In this document: one piece after another, positions 52,916-62,643 of the stretch
Position numbering within the stretch: the stretch's first letter is position 1
Layout of the letters: each line of letters begins with the position of its first letter
Translations under genes and position numbers: made by a program
Notes under the pieces: generated by a model
Databases searched by the model: none
What the model was told of the DNA's origin: nothing
The model's input: the letters and a program-made list of their open reading frames with translations, nothing else
Origin: Bowmanella sp. JS7-9
GTDB taxonomy: Bacteria > Pseudomonadota > Gammaproteobacteria > Enterobacterales > Alteromonadaceae
Reading direction: 5' to 3'
Assembly (NCBI RefSeq): GCF_004329715.1
Contig: NZ_JXSY01000003.1
Location: 62,001-126,000 of the forward strand
Length of the DNA stretch: 64,000 bases

Positions 52916-53893
52916 TTAAAAATTCACGCTGCGCATAATGCCCTCGAACACCTTGAGGTGATCAGGCATGTATTCTTTTTCGTGGGCCAATGGATAAGGG
53001 GTATCCAGGCCACAAACACGCTCGATGGGTGACTCCAGATACAGGAAGCAATGCTTTTGAATGGTTGCAGCGATTTCACTGGCAAATCCACCCGTCAATG
53101 GAGCTTCATGACTGATCAACAGACGTCCGGTTTTCATCACTGATGTGGCCACTGTTTCCACGTCCCATGGTAAAATACTACGCAGGTCGATAACCTCACA
53201 GGATACCCCTTTGGCTTCGGCCATTTCCGCCGCCTTTTCCATGATTTCCATCTGCGCGCCCCACGCCAGCAGCGTGATATCAGAGCCTGATTTGACGATT
53301 TCTGCCTTGCCTAATGGCAATTCATAATCGTCCTCTGGCACTTCTCCCACCGAGGCTCGATACAGGCGCTTTGGCTCCATAAATAACACGGGGTTATCAT
53401 CACGAATGGACGCAAGCAGCAAACCTTTTGCTTGATAAGGGTTACGCGGTACCACTATTTTCATCCCTGGTGTATGTGCAAAGTACGCCTCAGGAGATTG
53501 TGAGTGGTAGTGACCACCGGCAATGCCACCACCGTAAGGTGTGCGAATGGTCAAGGTACCCACGGAGAATTGACCACCTGAACGATAACGCCATTTGGCC
53601 GTTTCATTTACGATTTGGTCAAACGCAGGGAAGATATAATCGGCAAACTGGATCTCCGCAATCGCCACACTACCCTGAGAGGCCAAACCGTTGGCAAAGC
53701 CCATAATACCTTGTTCGGTCAGCGGCGTATTAAAGCAACGCGCTTTACCAAATTTCTCCTGCAGATTGCTGGTGGCACGAAATACACCACCGAAGTGCCC
53801 TACATCTTCACCGAATACCATTACTCGCTCATCCTGAGTCATGGCACTGATCAGGGCACTGTTAATTGCCTGCAATAAATTCATTTTCGCCAT
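52916..53893 (-). CDS. bkdA2: Branched-chain 2-oxoacid dehydrogenase E1 beta subunit
   Basis: The beta half of the thiamine-dependent E1 (325 aa). It has the transketolase-like pyrimidine domain with [29 protein letters not shown], the region [20 protein letters not shown] and the C-terminal domain [17 protein letters not shown] and [17 protein letters not shown]1 removes CO2 from oxoacids of Leu, Ile and Val. It lies between E1alpha (3 bases upstream) and E2 (10 bases downstream). The H-x-H-S-Q-S pattern is typical of branched-chain rather than pyruvate enzymes. Confidence 0.93.
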   Translation of the reverse strand: MAKMNLLQAINSALISAMTQDERVMVFGEDVGHFGGVFRATSNLQEKFGKARCFNTPLTEQGIMGFANGLASQGSVAIAEIQFADYIFPAFDQIVNETAKWRYRSGGQFSVGTLTIRTPYGGGIAGGHYHSQSPEAYFAHTPGMKIVVPRNPYQAKGLLLASIRDDNPVLFMEPKRLYRASVGEVPEDDYELPLGKAEIVKSGSDITLLAWGAQMEIMEKAAEMAEAKGVSCEVIDLRSILPWDVETVATSVMKTGRLLISHEAPLTGGFASEIAATIQKHCFLYLESPIERVCGLDTPYPLAHEKEYMPDHLKVFEGIMRSVNF

Positions 53894-53896
53894 GAC

Positions 53897-55087
53897 TTAC
53901 TCCTTCACTCGGGACGCGGTTTTTGGATAGGCATCCGGATACTTACGAATATGGTCTTTCAGTTCCTGCAATTGCTCCTGCAGGTGCCATGGCGGCGTGT
54001 CATAAACGTCTTCAATAATGTGCTCAATGCTGCACACCGGTACTTTTTCTACACGTTTCAGCTCGTCCAACACTTCGGCGCGTTTGGCGGCCAGATATTT
54101 TTCATCTTCTGCGGGATCGATCCAGCCCTTGGCGGCCAGCCAATTGCCCAAACGTTGAATCGGGTCTTTGGCGTGCCAACGCGCTTCTTCGTCTTTAGAA
54201 CGATAACCTGTCGGATCATCTGACGTTGAGTGCGCAGCAAGGCGATAGCTCATGGCTTCTATCAGCACCGGGCAATTTTCTGCAAGGGCGATTTCTCGGG
54301 CCTTGCGGGTCGCCTCAAAGACCGCGAAGATATCGTTACCATCAACACGAATGGTTTTAATCCCATAGCCCAGACCACGGGAAGCAATACCGTCGCCGGC
54401 AAATTGTTCTTCTGCGGGAGTAGAAATCGCATAACCATTGTTACGGCAGAAAAATATTGCCGGGCAATTCAGCACCGCGGCCATATTCAGGCCAGCATGG
54501 AAATCCCCTTCCGAAGCGGCACCTTCACCGAAATAACAAATAGTAACAGCCTCTTCACCCGCCATTTTCTGGCCATAGGCGTAACCGGACGCTTGTGGGA
54601 TCTGGGTACCTAATGGTGACGAGATAGTCATAAAGTTCAGTTCTTTAGCGCCGTAGTGAATCGGCATCTGACGGCCTTTATTCGGCTCTTTTTCGTTACT
54701 GAACATTTGATTCATAAACTGTTCGGTGGTGTAGCCACGAAACGCCAGTGCGCCCTGTTCACGGTACTGAGACATAATCATGTCTTTGTCGCTAAGTGCC
54801 GCTGCACTGCCGACCGAGGCCGCTTCTTCACCGGTACTGGCCAGATAAAAACTAATCCGGCCCTGGCGCTGAGCCGCGACCATACGTTCATCCAGCACCC
54901 GGATAAACTGCATAGTACGGTACATTTTTACCGCCAGTTCCTGGCTTATTTCCGGCATCGTCGCATCGCTATGGATACTGCCATCTGGCTGCATGATTTG
55001 CAGCATGGGGATATCAACGACACCTTTGTCGATCAGTTTTACCTGATGCACAGTATTGATATCGCCTAAGTGATTTCTGTGTTGCAT
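53897..55087 (-). CDS. bkdA1: Branched-chain 2-oxoacid dehydrogenase E1 alpha subunit
   Basis: The alpha half of E1 (396 aa), carrying most of the thiamine diphosphate site. The ThDP/Mg motif runs from GEGAASEGDFHAGLNMAAVL to CRNNGYAIS. The loop YRLAAHSTSDDPTGYR is the branched-chain-type phosphorylation-loop region. QYREQGALAFRGYTTEQFMNQM is conserved in BCKDH E1alpha. The ATG at 55087 has AAGGG 9 bases upstream; a TTG at 55096 is not supported. It is the first gene of the operon. The gap 55088–55332 should hold the promoter; I see no clear regulator site. Confidence 0.93.
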   Translation of the reverse strand: MQHRNHLGDINTVHQVKLIDKGVVDIPMLQIMQPDGSIHSDATMPEISQELAVKMYRTMQFIRVLDERMVAAQRQGRISFYLASTGEEAASVGSAAALSDKDMIMSQYREQGALAFRGYTTEQFMNQMFSNEKEPNKGRQMPIHYGAKELNFMTISSPLGTQIPQASGYAYGQKMAGEEAVTICYFGEGAASEGDFHAGLNMAAVLNCPAIFFCRNNGYAISTPAEEQFAGDGIASRGLGYGIKTIRVDGNDIFAVFEATRKAREIALAENCPVLIEAMSYRLAAHSTSDDPTGYRSKDEEARWHAKDPIQRLGNWLAAKGWIDPAEDEKYLAAKRAEVLDELKRVEKVPVCSIEHIIEDVYDTPPWHLQEQLQELKDHIRKYPDAYPKTASRVKE

Positions 55088-55332
55088 GTTTCTCAACCCT
55101 TAACAGGATGTAAGCAAAATATTGCGCTTATGTTAGTGCAGCGCCAAGAAACAGGCTTTGCCATTTGCAGGGTACGCCAAGAAGTGGCTTAGGATACAAA
55201 TTTCGTTTTGAACGGATAAAGTGCCATTTTGTTTCAGATGCTTAGAAAACCCCCAGTATGTTGTTTACATATGGATGAATAGATAACATTTTTATCATAC
55301 TGAAGCCCACCGGCTGGGCCGCCATTTTGAGT

Positions 55333-55362
55333 AAAAAAAAGCCCCGCACTGGGCGAGGCTTT
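55333..55362 (-). terminator. Intrinsic terminator after the SDR gene
   Basis: The stem AAAGCCCCGC / GCGAGGCTTT has one mismatch and eight T residues on the minus strand. It lies 22 bases past the SDR stop. The rest of the gap to bkdA1 contains widely spaced 7-base arms CAGTATG / CATACTG (55254–55302), which may be chance. Confidence 0.85.
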
Positions 55363-55383
55363 GTTAACAATTACACAATCAAA

Positions 55384-56046
55384 TCACCAAGGCAGTATGT
55401 CACCGTTGGAATGCCAGAATGTTCCACTGTTGGCAACATTCAATTCATCAATTCGTTGCTTGAGGCGCAGCGCGCAGGTATCGGGATCAATATCGCCAGC
55501 GCCACCGACCATATCGGTTTGTACGAATCCGGGATGCAAAATAGCAACGGCAACACCCTGCTCGTGCAGATCCCTGGCCAGCGACACAGAGGCGGCATTT
55601 AACGCAGCCTTAGACATACGGTAACCATAATATCCGCCGGAGCCATTATCGTTAATGGAACCCATTCGACTGGTAATCATCGCGACTTTAGCGTGCTCAT
55701 TCAGATACGGCAGTAACGCTACCGTCACTTTAAGTGGTGCCAGCGCATTAACCTGAAACTGCTTCAACACGGTATCGAAATTCATGTCCGTCAGAGATTC
55801 ACGCTCCAGGATCCCGGCGTTATTGATCAGCACATCAATTTTTTCGTTACCCAAGGCCTGAAACAGGTTGTGAAACGTTTGCTCATGCAACAAGTCCACT
55901 CCCTCAATTATCTGTGCCTTGGTTTTCGCTAATCCAACACTGGCTTCCCGACATACCGCAAACACTTTATATCCATCGGCAAGAAAACGTTTGGTTAATG
56001 CCAGGCCAATTCCGCGGTTAGCCCCGGTGATTAAAACGGATTTCAT
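55384..56046 (-). CDS. Short-chain dehydrogenase/reductase
   Basis: A 220-residue classical SDR with the NAD(P)-binding [15 protein letters not shown] at the N-terminus, the NNAG motif in [14 protein letters not shown] and the catalytic Ser and Tyr-x-x-x-Lys in [14 protein letters not shown] and [12 protein letters not shown]. The basic residue pattern after strand 2 does not allow a firm NAD versus NADP choice. It overlaps kdsB by ATGA, so it is the last gene of the kdsB operon, but SDR substrates cannot be read from sequence. Confidence 0.9.
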   Translation of the reverse strand: MKSVLITGANRGIGLALTKRFLADGYKVFAVCREASVGLAKTKAQIIEGVDLLHEQTFHNLFQALGNEKIDVLINNAGILERESLTDMNFDTVLKQFQVNALAPLKVTVALLPYLNEHAKVAMITSRMGSINDNGSGGYYGYRMSKAALNAASVSLARDLHEQGVAVAILHPGFVQTDMVGGAGDIDPDTCALRLKQRIDELNVANSGTFWHSNGDILPW

Positions 56047-56801
56047 TGTGGCTCCTTATGCTTAAGTAAGCGCTGTAAATCTTCCGGGGTATCAACCCCT
56101 GCCGGTGGTGCCACCGCAGCGACAGCCACATGAATTTTTTCTCCATGCCATAACACACGCAATTGCTCCAGTGACTCTACCTGCTCTAAAACACTGGGCT
56201 GCATAGCGACATAGGCCTTAATAAAGCCGGCACGATAGCCATAAATACCGATATGACGCAGGTAATGATCACCGATCTGACTGATTTTGTCCTGATGCAT
56301 AAAACGATTGCGATCATAAGGGATGATGGCGCGGCTGAAATACAAGGCATAACCCTGACTATCCACTACCACTTTTACTGCATTGGGGTTGGTGGCTTCA
56401 TCCGCATCATGGATTTTAACTGCCAACGTCGCCATGGGAGCCTGGCTGGCCGCCAGATTCTCCGCTACCTGACGGATAATTTCTGGCGGTACAAACGGCT
56501 CGTCACCCTGAACATTTACGACAATGTGGTCGTCATCTAACTCCAGTGCCTCGACGACCTCAGCCAGACGCTCAGTGCCAGACTCATGGTCAGGACGAGT
56601 CATGCAAAAGTGACCGCCAAACGCCTCTACCACATCCGCAATGCGCACATCATCGGTGGCCACTACCACATGGCTGGCACCCGCCTGTTTAGACCGCTCA
56701 TAGACGTGTTGAATCATGGGTTTACCATGAATATCGGCCAGCGGCTTACCCGGGAATCGGGTCGATGCAAATCGCGCCGGAATCAACACGGTATAGTTCA
56801 T
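56043..56801 (-). CDS. kdsB: CMP-Kdo synthetase
   Basis: 3-deoxy-manno-octulosonate cytidylyltransferase (252 aa; E. coli 248). It activates Kdo with CTP for the lipopolysaccharide inner core. The N-terminal nucleotide motif is [23 protein letters not shown]; conserved [30 protein letters not shown] and the C-terminal [17 protein letters not shown] are present. It overlaps both neighbours by ATGA, directly after the Trm112 gene, and follows lpxK as in E. coli, where lpxK–ycaR–kdsB supply lipid A and Kdo. Confidence 0.96.
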   Translation of the reverse strand: MNYTVLIPARFASTRFPGKPLADIHGKPMIQHVYERSKQAGASHVVVATDDVRIADVVEAFGGHFCMTRPDHESGTERLAEVVEALELDDDHIVVNVQGDEPFVPPEIIRQVAENLAASQAPMATLAVKIHDADEATNPNAVKVVVDSQGYALYFSRAIIPYDRNRFMHQDKISQIGDHYLRHIGIYGYRAGFIKAYVAMQPSVLEQVESLEQLRVLWHGEKIHVAVAAVAPPAGVDTPEDLQRLLKHKEPQ

Positions 56802-56995
56802 ATGGATAATGCCTCGACTTCATCCAGAGACAAGCGCGTCGCCTCTACTTCAAGCAACACCGGAATATGCTCACGGATTGGGTAGGCCAAACGGTCAAAT
56901 TTACAAATCAGGCGACTGTGCTCTTTGTCCAGTGCCAATTTACCTTTGCACACCGGACAGGCCACGATTTCCAGTAAATTTTTATCAAACGCCAT
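56798..56995 (-). CDS. Trm112 family protein (YcaR-like)
   Basis: A 65-residue protein of the Trm112/UPF0434 family: [20 protein letters not shown], then [20 protein letters not shown]. It has a CPVC pair and a single later Cys, giving a reduced zinc-ribbon-like site. Family members act as small partners of other enzymes, but the bacterial target is not established. It sits between lpxK (2 bases) and kdsB (ATGA overlap), the same place as ycaR in E. coli. Confidence 0.92.
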   Translation of the reverse strand: MAFDKNLLEIVACPVCKGKLALDKEHSRLICKFDRLAYPIREHIPVLLEVEATRLSLDEVEALSI

Positions 56996-56997
56996 GC

Positions 56998-57981
56998 TTA
57001 CCTCTTTGTCTTTTTTATCGATGCAATTTTATTCATAAATGCCTGCTGAAATTCCGGGGTAAGTGTCGCACTCACCGGAAGATACCAGCAGTCATCGTGG
57101 GCAATGTCAGCACATTTTACTGCGTCTTTTTCCGTCATCACGACTGTCCCCTCAGGGATATCGTCAGCAACAAAGCTGTGGTGGTCGGCAAAACTCACCG
57201 TCCTGCCAATTTTCACGCCCTTTGTGCTCAACGTATTGTAAAAGCGCTGCGGATTGCCAATACCCGCCACTGCAATGACGGGTTCTTGCATTTCCTGTAC
57301 GGAACGTGTGGTGGTTGGATATTTAATATTCACAAAACGACCGGTTTGCAAGGTCATCAGGTAACTGCCTTTACGGGCAATACCGCCGTTAACCACAATG
57401 AAATCGACGGTATCGAGGCGCCACTCCCCCTCGCGCAGTGGTCCCATTGGCAAAAGGTGGCCATTACCCAGTCGACGTTCACCGTCCATTACGATCATTT
57501 CAACATCACGCTTAAGGCGATAATGCTGCAGGCCATCGTCACACAGAATCACATCACATTTGTGTTTTGCGGCCAGGTGCTGCCCACCTCGCACGCGATC
57601 CGGATCGACGACAATCGGACATTTCAAATGCTGGCGCATCAGCCGTGGTTCATCGCCCACTTCACTGGCCTGATGGTGCGGCTCCACATCACAAGGATAA
57701 TCTACGCCGCTTCCGCCATATCCGCGACTAAGTACCCCTGGGTGGTAGCCTTGCTGGCGCAGTAACTCAACCAAACGCATTACCAAGGGTGTCTTTCCAT
57801 TACCACCCACACTGACATTTCCGACTATCACCACCGTCGCGTCCACAGCATAGGAGCCAAATAATCCGCTGCGATAAGCTAATCGGCGCAGCCCCGTGAC
57901 AACACGGTATAGCAACGCCAATGGCCACAGCAGCCAAACCAGAGGGCTATGAGAATACCAGGCATTTTCCAGCGTACTCAC
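56998..57981 (-). CDS. lpxK: Tetraacyldisaccharide 4'-kinase
   Basis: Phosphorylates the 4' position of the lipid A disaccharide at the inner membrane (327 aa; E. coli 328). An N-terminal hydrophobic anchor ([15 protein letters not shown]) is followed by the P-loop [11 protein letters not shown] (54–64), the region GYGGSG, the Asp-containing [18 protein letters not shown] and a C-terminal MTEKDAVKC. The start codon is GTG at 57981, with GGA about 11 bases upstream. It lies 9 bases after msbA, as in E. coli. Confidence 0.95.
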   Translation of the reverse strand: MSTLENAWYSHSPLVWLLWPLALLYRVVTGLRRLAYRSGLFGSYAVDATVVIVGNVSVGGNGKTPLVMRLVELLRQQGYHPGVLSRGYGGSGVDYPCDVEPHHQASEVGDEPRLMRQHLKCPIVVDPDRVRGGQHLAAKHKCDVILCDDGLQHYRLKRDVEMIVMDGERRLGNGHLLPMGPLREGEWRLDTVDFIVVNGGIARKGSYLMTLQTGRFVNIKYPTTTRSVQEMQEPVIAVAGIGNPQRFYNTLSTKGVKIGRTVSFADHHSFVADDIPEGTVVMTEKDAVKCADIAHDDCWYLPVSATLTPEFQQAFMNKIASIKKTKR

Positions 57982-57990
57982 GAGCTTTGC

Positions 57991-59775
57991 TTATCCTTCG
58001 CTAAATTGCATTTTATGCAATGCCGCATAGGCGCCATCTTTGGCTAACAGCGATTGATGATCACCCTGTTCAATAATTTCGCCTTTTTCCACCACCAAAA
58101 TTTCATCGGCTTTCTCAATGGTGGATAAGCGATGGGCGATAATGATACAGGTACGGTTTTGTTGCAGAGTATCCAACGCATCCTGAATCAAACGCTCGGA
58201 CTCCGTATCCAGTGCCGACGTCGCTTCATCCAGTATCAGGATCGGCGCGTCACGTAAGATAGCTCTTGCGATAGCAATGCGCTGGCGCTGGCCACCCGAC
58301 AACATCAGGCCATTTTCACCGATCATGGTATCCAGTCCCAATTCTAACTGCTCAGCAAATTCGGTCACGTGGGCCGCATCCGCTGCCATCAGAATCTGCG
58401 CACGGGTCACGCGCCCTTCTGACCCATAAGCAATGTTGTTGGCGATGGTGTCGTTAAATAATGTGACGTGCTGTGATACCAGCGCACAGTGGCTGCGTAA
58501 GTTTTTAAGGTCGTAGTCGTTGATACTGACGCCGTCTAACAGCACATCACCCTGTTGTGCCTGATAAAAACGGGTAAGCAGCGATGAGATTGTCGATTTA
58601 CCAGAGCCGCTGCGCCCCACCAACGCGAGGGTTTTACCGGCTTGCAGGGTGAAGTTAATATTTTTCAGAGCAGGTTTGGCAACGCCCGGGTAACTAAATG
58701 TCACATTGTTGTATTCAACTTTGCCTTGTACTTGCTCTGGACTATGGTTACCGCGGTTTTGCTCAGTATGCTCATCAAGAATATCGAAAATACTGGTACA
58801 GGCCGCCATGCCGCGCTGAAATTCACTATTTACTGTAGTTAACTGCTTGAGAGGTTTGAGCAGCATGGTCATGCCCATTACCACCGACACAAACACACCG
58901 GGCGTCAGTGACTCAACCAACTGCGGCACACTGGCAATATAAAGCACCACTGCCAGCGCAATTGAAGCAATAATCTGAATTGTGCTGACACTAAGGATTT
59001 GTGCAACGTACAGCTTCATATTCTGCTGACGGTTATGGTTGTTTTTTTGCTCAAACAACGCCGCTTCTTTGTCCTGACCGCCGAACATCAGCACCACTTT
59101 GTGTCCTTTAACAGCTTGCTCAACGCCTGTGGTGAGCGTCCCCATCGCCTGCTGAATATTACGACTGACTTTTCTGAATCGTTTACTGACCACAGAGACC
59201 ACCACGGCGACCAGTGGGCCAATCAGCAAAAACACCAGTGATAGTTGCCAGGATTTCCAGAACATCATTACCAGCAAACCGATGACCAGTGCACCTTCTC
59301 TGACCAAAATGGCCAGCGCTTTGCCCGCTGCGTTCGCTACCTGCTCGGTGTCATAGATAACCTTCGAGATCAGCGCACCCGATGAGTGTTGGTCAAAAAA
59401 GCTGACTGGCAAATACATATAATGATTGAACAGATGCTGACGCATGCGCATCACCACGCTGGTTCCAATCCATTGTAGTGTATAGCTACCAATAAAGTTA
59501 AAGACGCCACGCAAGATAAAAATAGGCACAATCAGATACGCTGCCATGCGCAGAAACTGGTAATCACCACCACCGAGGCTTTTGTCGATCAGTGGCTCCA
59601 GTTGTGAAATAACCAGCACATCCAGACTGGAGTAGCCAATCATGCCAATGGCTGCGAACAAAAACGCCAGCTTGAAGTCTCGCAAATAATGGCGAAAACG
59701 ACGAAATACCGATGGTGTCGGTTGAGTATTTGAGGTGTGCAAAACTGATAATTCCGCGGAACGTGCTCTTTTCAT
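57991..59775 (-). CDS. msbA: Lipid A export ATP-binding/permease protein MsbA
   Basis: An ABC exporter that flips core-lipid A across the inner membrane (594 aa). Six membrane helices (about 35–325) precede the ATPase domain with Walker A LVGRSGSGKST, signature LSGGQRQRIAIARA, Walker B ILILDEATSALD and the switch His in IIAHRLSTIEKAD. It is typical in length (E. coli 582). An unusual 25-residue polar N-terminal extension precedes the first helix. It lies between comEC and lpxK on the same strand. Confidence 0.94.
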   Translation of the reverse strand: MKRARSAELSVLHTSNTQPTPSVFRRFRHYLRDFKLAFLFAAIGMIGYSSLDVLVISQLEPLIDKSLGGGDYQFLRMAAYLIVPIFILRGVFNFIGSYTLQWIGTSVVMRMRQHLFNHYMYLPVSFFDQHSSGALISKVIYDTEQVANAAGKALAILVREGALVIGLLVMMFWKSWQLSLVFLLIGPLVAVVVSVVSKRFRKVSRNIQQAMGTLTTGVEQAVKGHKVVLMFGGQDKEAALFEQKNNHNRQQNMKLYVAQILSVSTIQIIASIALAVVLYIASVPQLVESLTPGVFVSVVMGMTMLLKPLKQLTTVNSEFQRGMAACTSIFDILDEHTEQNRGNHSPEQVQGKVEYNNVTFSYPGVAKPALKNINFTLQAGKTLALVGRSGSGKSTISSLLTRFYQAQQGDVLLDGVSINDYDLKNLRSHCALVSQHVTLFNDTIANNIAYGSEGRVTRAQILMAADAAHVTEFAEQLELGLDTMIGENGLMLSGGQRQRIAIARAILRDAPILILDEATSALDTESERLIQDALDTLQQNRTCIIIAHRLSTIEKADEILVVEKGEIIEQGDHQSLLAKDGAYAALHKMQFSEG

Positions 59776-59827
59776 TCTCGGGCAATTGTACCTGCCAAAC
59801 AGAAATTACCCAACTATCAATAAGATA

Positions 59828-62071
59828 TTATTGGCTGTTGGCATACCAATAAGGAAACCCCGATTCACGAAAACGACGTACCTGTATGTCGCCTTCTTCG
59901 ACATATACACTAATTTGGCCATGCAAATCAGTACGATGAATACGAGCATCATTCCCAGCATAGCGCAACATCACCTGCGCATGAGGATGCTGCCAACGAT
60001 TTAAAAAGCCACTGCTGAAAATCACATGTTGCGGGCTTATCGCTTCCACAAATGCCTGTGTCGAAGAAGTTTTACTGCCATGATGCGGCGCAACCAGTAC
60101 ATTGGCACGTAAATCCACCCCACTGTCAGCCAAATATCGCTCTGCAACCTTATCAATGTCGCCGGTCAATAGAATTCGATAAGCACTATCTTGCAGCATC
60201 AATACACAGGAATAACGGTTTTCGCCACTTTGCAGACTGCTAGCCGGCGTGGGCGGCCACAAGCCGCGCAGATGTAATCCCTGCCACTTGAGGCTTAGTG
60301 AACTATCACAACCATTTTGACTGGTAATAATCTGCGGCACCTTAAATTCAGATGCGAGCAACGCGGGTAACGCGCCAGCGTGGTCGTTATCCATGTGAGA
60401 AATAAACAGATAATCGATTTGGCGTACACCGTGGTGGCGTAAAAAAGGCAGCAAGACACTGTCAGCAATATCAAATTCGTCTGAATAACTTGCGCCTACG
60501 TCATACAAAATGGCGTGTTTATTCCTCATCAGCACTACAGCCATGCCCTGCCCACTATCCAGCACCGTCAACTGCCAGTGCTGGCGGGTGTCGAAAAACG
60601 AAGACAATCCATGTAACACCATGGAAATAAAACACAAACCAATCAGGCCACTACGCCAACGAAATGTCGGTATGATAACCAACAGCGTCATCGCCAAAAG
60701 ATACAGCCAGCTTTGCCAGGGTAACGTTAACCGGATAGCGCCTTCTGCAAATAACGTGTCTAACGCTGACAATCCCTTTATAAGTAGGGTAATGACAGCA
60801 TCGAGCATGCTAAACATTGTGATCCCTGTCGCTGGTAACACCAACCAGATCAATACAGCACACAATAAACCCGGCACTAACAACAGCATAACAATCGGGA
60901 TCGCAAGCAAATTAAACCCAATACTCAGCGGGCTTAAGATACCAAATTGCCACCCCACGACAGGTAACATCAGTAGCGTTAACAGAACCTGTAATCCCAC
61001 AAACTGCATAAGTGGTGAGTTATTAAACGGCCAGCGCCAATGGATAAGCAGCAAGGCGCTCACAGCTGAAAAACTCAGCCAGAAACTGGCGGTATAAATC
61101 GAAAGTGGCGACACCAATAATAAAATCACTACCACCGTAAGAAATGCAGCCGCGGGAGTTCGGTATCGTCTGGATGCCATCATCAGAACGATAAGGCAGT
61201 ACGCGATCAAGGCGCGCAATGTTGGTAATGAAAATCCTGCCAATGCGCTGTATAACGCGACAAACAGTGGCGAGATAAACCAGGCCAATCGATGGGCATT
61301 GATGGTTTGTTTGCCTAGCAGGGAAAACAGCCAAGCCAGCACCGCATAACTCATCACACCGACAAAGCCCAGATGCAATCCAGAGATTGCCACCAGATGT
61401 GCCAGCCCGCTGCGTTGTAACATTTGCCAGTCTGCCTGCTCTAGCGCACCGCGATAGCCTAGCGTCAGTGCTGCAATCCAGCGGAATGATGGCAGCTGTG
61501 CGATTTCCAGACTGTTGAGCAGCCGCTGGCGCAAGGTAATATGATCATCCAGCAAGCGATTGTCCTGATGCACCCGTATGTAACCACGGGCGCGGATACC
61601 CTCACTGAACATCCACTGCTGATAGCGAAATCCGCCTTCATTAGCCAGCCCATGAATGGGTTTCAACCGCACCACCCATTGCCAGCGCTGCCCCTGCTGC
61701 ATCAGGATGTCAGTATCATAATTACTGAGCCTGACTTTAATTGGTGTAGCTAACCTGTCGCCATTGATTGACAACAATTGCGCATTCAACGGCGCCTGTT
61801 CACCCACAGGCATCAGACTGATAACTTCAGCGCTAACCAGTATATCCGTGCTCACCAGAGTGGCGGGCAATTGCCACCCAAGACGCTGGTAGCCTGCGAG
61901 CGTATACCACAGCACGGCGAACAAAAATCCGGCAAACAACAGTAATTTTCTGCTAAAAAGACAGCCAAGTGCGAGGATTGTGAGTATGATTGTCAACCAG
62001 ACAGGGGGTAGATAGGTCCACCACAGCGAACTAAACGCTCCAAGCAAAAAACCTATTTGTCCCAAAACCAT
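59828..62071 (-). CDS. comEC: DNA uptake channel protein ComEC/Rec2
   Basis: A 747-residue inner-membrane competence protein. After N-terminal helices comes a DUF4131 region, then the Competence domain (about 200–470) with SGLAHLVAISGLHLGFVGVM. The C-terminal metallo-beta-lactamase-like domain (about 505–747) has the motif YLFISHMDNDHAGALP, GDIDKVAERYL and VAPHHGSKTSS. The domain order is complete, so natural transformation is possible if pilus genes exist elsewhere. Only 26 bases separate its start from the divergent DUF2062 gene. Confidence 0.93.
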   Translation of the reverse strand: MVLGQIGFLLGAFSSLWWTYLPPVWLTIILTILALGCLFSRKLLLFAGFLFAVLWYTLAGYQRLGWQLPATLVSTDILVSAEVISLMPVGEQAPLNAQLLSINGDRLATPIKVRLSNYDTDILMQQGQRWQWVVRLKPIHGLANEGGFRYQQWMFSEGIRARGYIRVHQDNRLLDDHITLRQRLLNSLEIAQLPSFRWIAALTLGYRGALEQADWQMLQRSGLAHLVAISGLHLGFVGVMSYAVLAWLFSLLGKQTINAHRLAWFISPLFVALYSALAGFSLPTLRALIAYCLIVLMMASRRYRTPAAAFLTVVVILLLVSPLSIYTASFWLSFSAVSALLLIHWRWPFNNSPLMQFVGLQVLLTLLMLPVVGWQFGILSPLSIGFNLLAIPIVMLLLVPGLLCAVLIWLVLPATGITMFSMLDAVITLLIKGLSALDTLFAEGAIRLTLPWQSWLYLLAMTLLVIIPTFRWRSGLIGLCFISMVLHGLSSFFDTRQHWQLTVLDSGQGMAVVLMRNKHAILYDVGASYSDEFDIADSVLLPFLRHHGVRQIDYLFISHMDNDHAGALPALLASEFKVPQIITSQNGCDSSLSLKWQGLHLRGLWPPTPASSLQSGENRYSCVLMLQDSAYRILLTGDIDKVAERYLADSGVDLRANVLVAPHHGSKTSSTQAFVEAISPQHVIFSSGFLNRWQHPHAQVMLRYAGNDARIHRTDLHGQISVYVEEGDIQVRRFRESGFPYWYANSQ

Positions 62072-62097
62072 GGAAAGACGAGTCCCTGTTGTACGCT

Positions 62098-62628
62098 ATG
62101 CCTAAAAAATTCATAAAACGCTATTTGCCCGACCATCACAGTATTAAACAAAATCGCTTTATTAGCCTTTTTGGCACTTTGTTACATGATGCGAACCTTT
62201 GGCATTTAAATCGTCGCAGCGCGGCAGGCGCATTTGGTATTGGGTTGTTTTTTGCCTTCTGGCCGGTACCGTTTCAGATGTGGTTGGCAGCAGCATTAGC
62301 CATTCCACTGCGGGTAAATCTGCCATTGTCTGTCGCCACTGTGTGGTTAACTAACCCCATTACCATGCCACCCGTATTTTATTTCGCTTATCTGGTGGGC
62401 ACCTGGATCATCGGTGCACCAGTGCAGGAGTTTGCGTTTGAAGCCAGCTGGGCATGGGTGATTGAAAGTCTGGAAAGTATCGGTCCGGCGTTTTTACTGG
62501 GATGTTTTGTCTGCGGCGTGGTATTTGGGTTACTGGGTTATTTCGGCATGCGCCTGCTGTGGCGTTTTTCCGTTGCGCGGGCCTGGCAGCAACGAAAAGC
62601 CCGCCGTATTGCCAGCAAACAGGCATGA
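62098..62628 (+). CDS. DUF2062 family membrane protein
   Basis: A 176-residue protein with two to three hydrophobic segments. The DUF2062 pattern is visible: WHLNRRSAAGAFGIGLFFAF, PVPFQMWLAAALAIPLRVNL, then TVWLTNPITMPPVFYFAYLV. A basic C-terminal tail follows (QQRKARRIASKQA). The family is of unknown function. The ATG at 62098 is used; a TTG three codons earlier is possible. It is convergent with lolE (15 bases between stops) and divergent from comEC. Confidence 0.88.
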   Translation: MPKKFIKRYLPDHHSIKQNRFISLFGTLLHDANLWHLNRRSAAGAFGIGLFFAFWPVPFQMWLAAALAIPLRVNLPLSVATVWLTNPITMPPVFYFAYLVGTWIIGAPVQEFAFEASWAWVIESLESIGPAFLLGCFVCGVVFGLLGYFGMRLLWRFSVARAWQQRKARRIASKQA

Positions 62629-62643
62629 GTCGATGGCCACGAA

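Noticed and set aside
56809-57765. A 318-codon open frame on the plus strand opposite lpxK
   Set aside because: It is antisense to a clear lpxK and ycaR, has no family motif and an ordinary shadow-frame composition.
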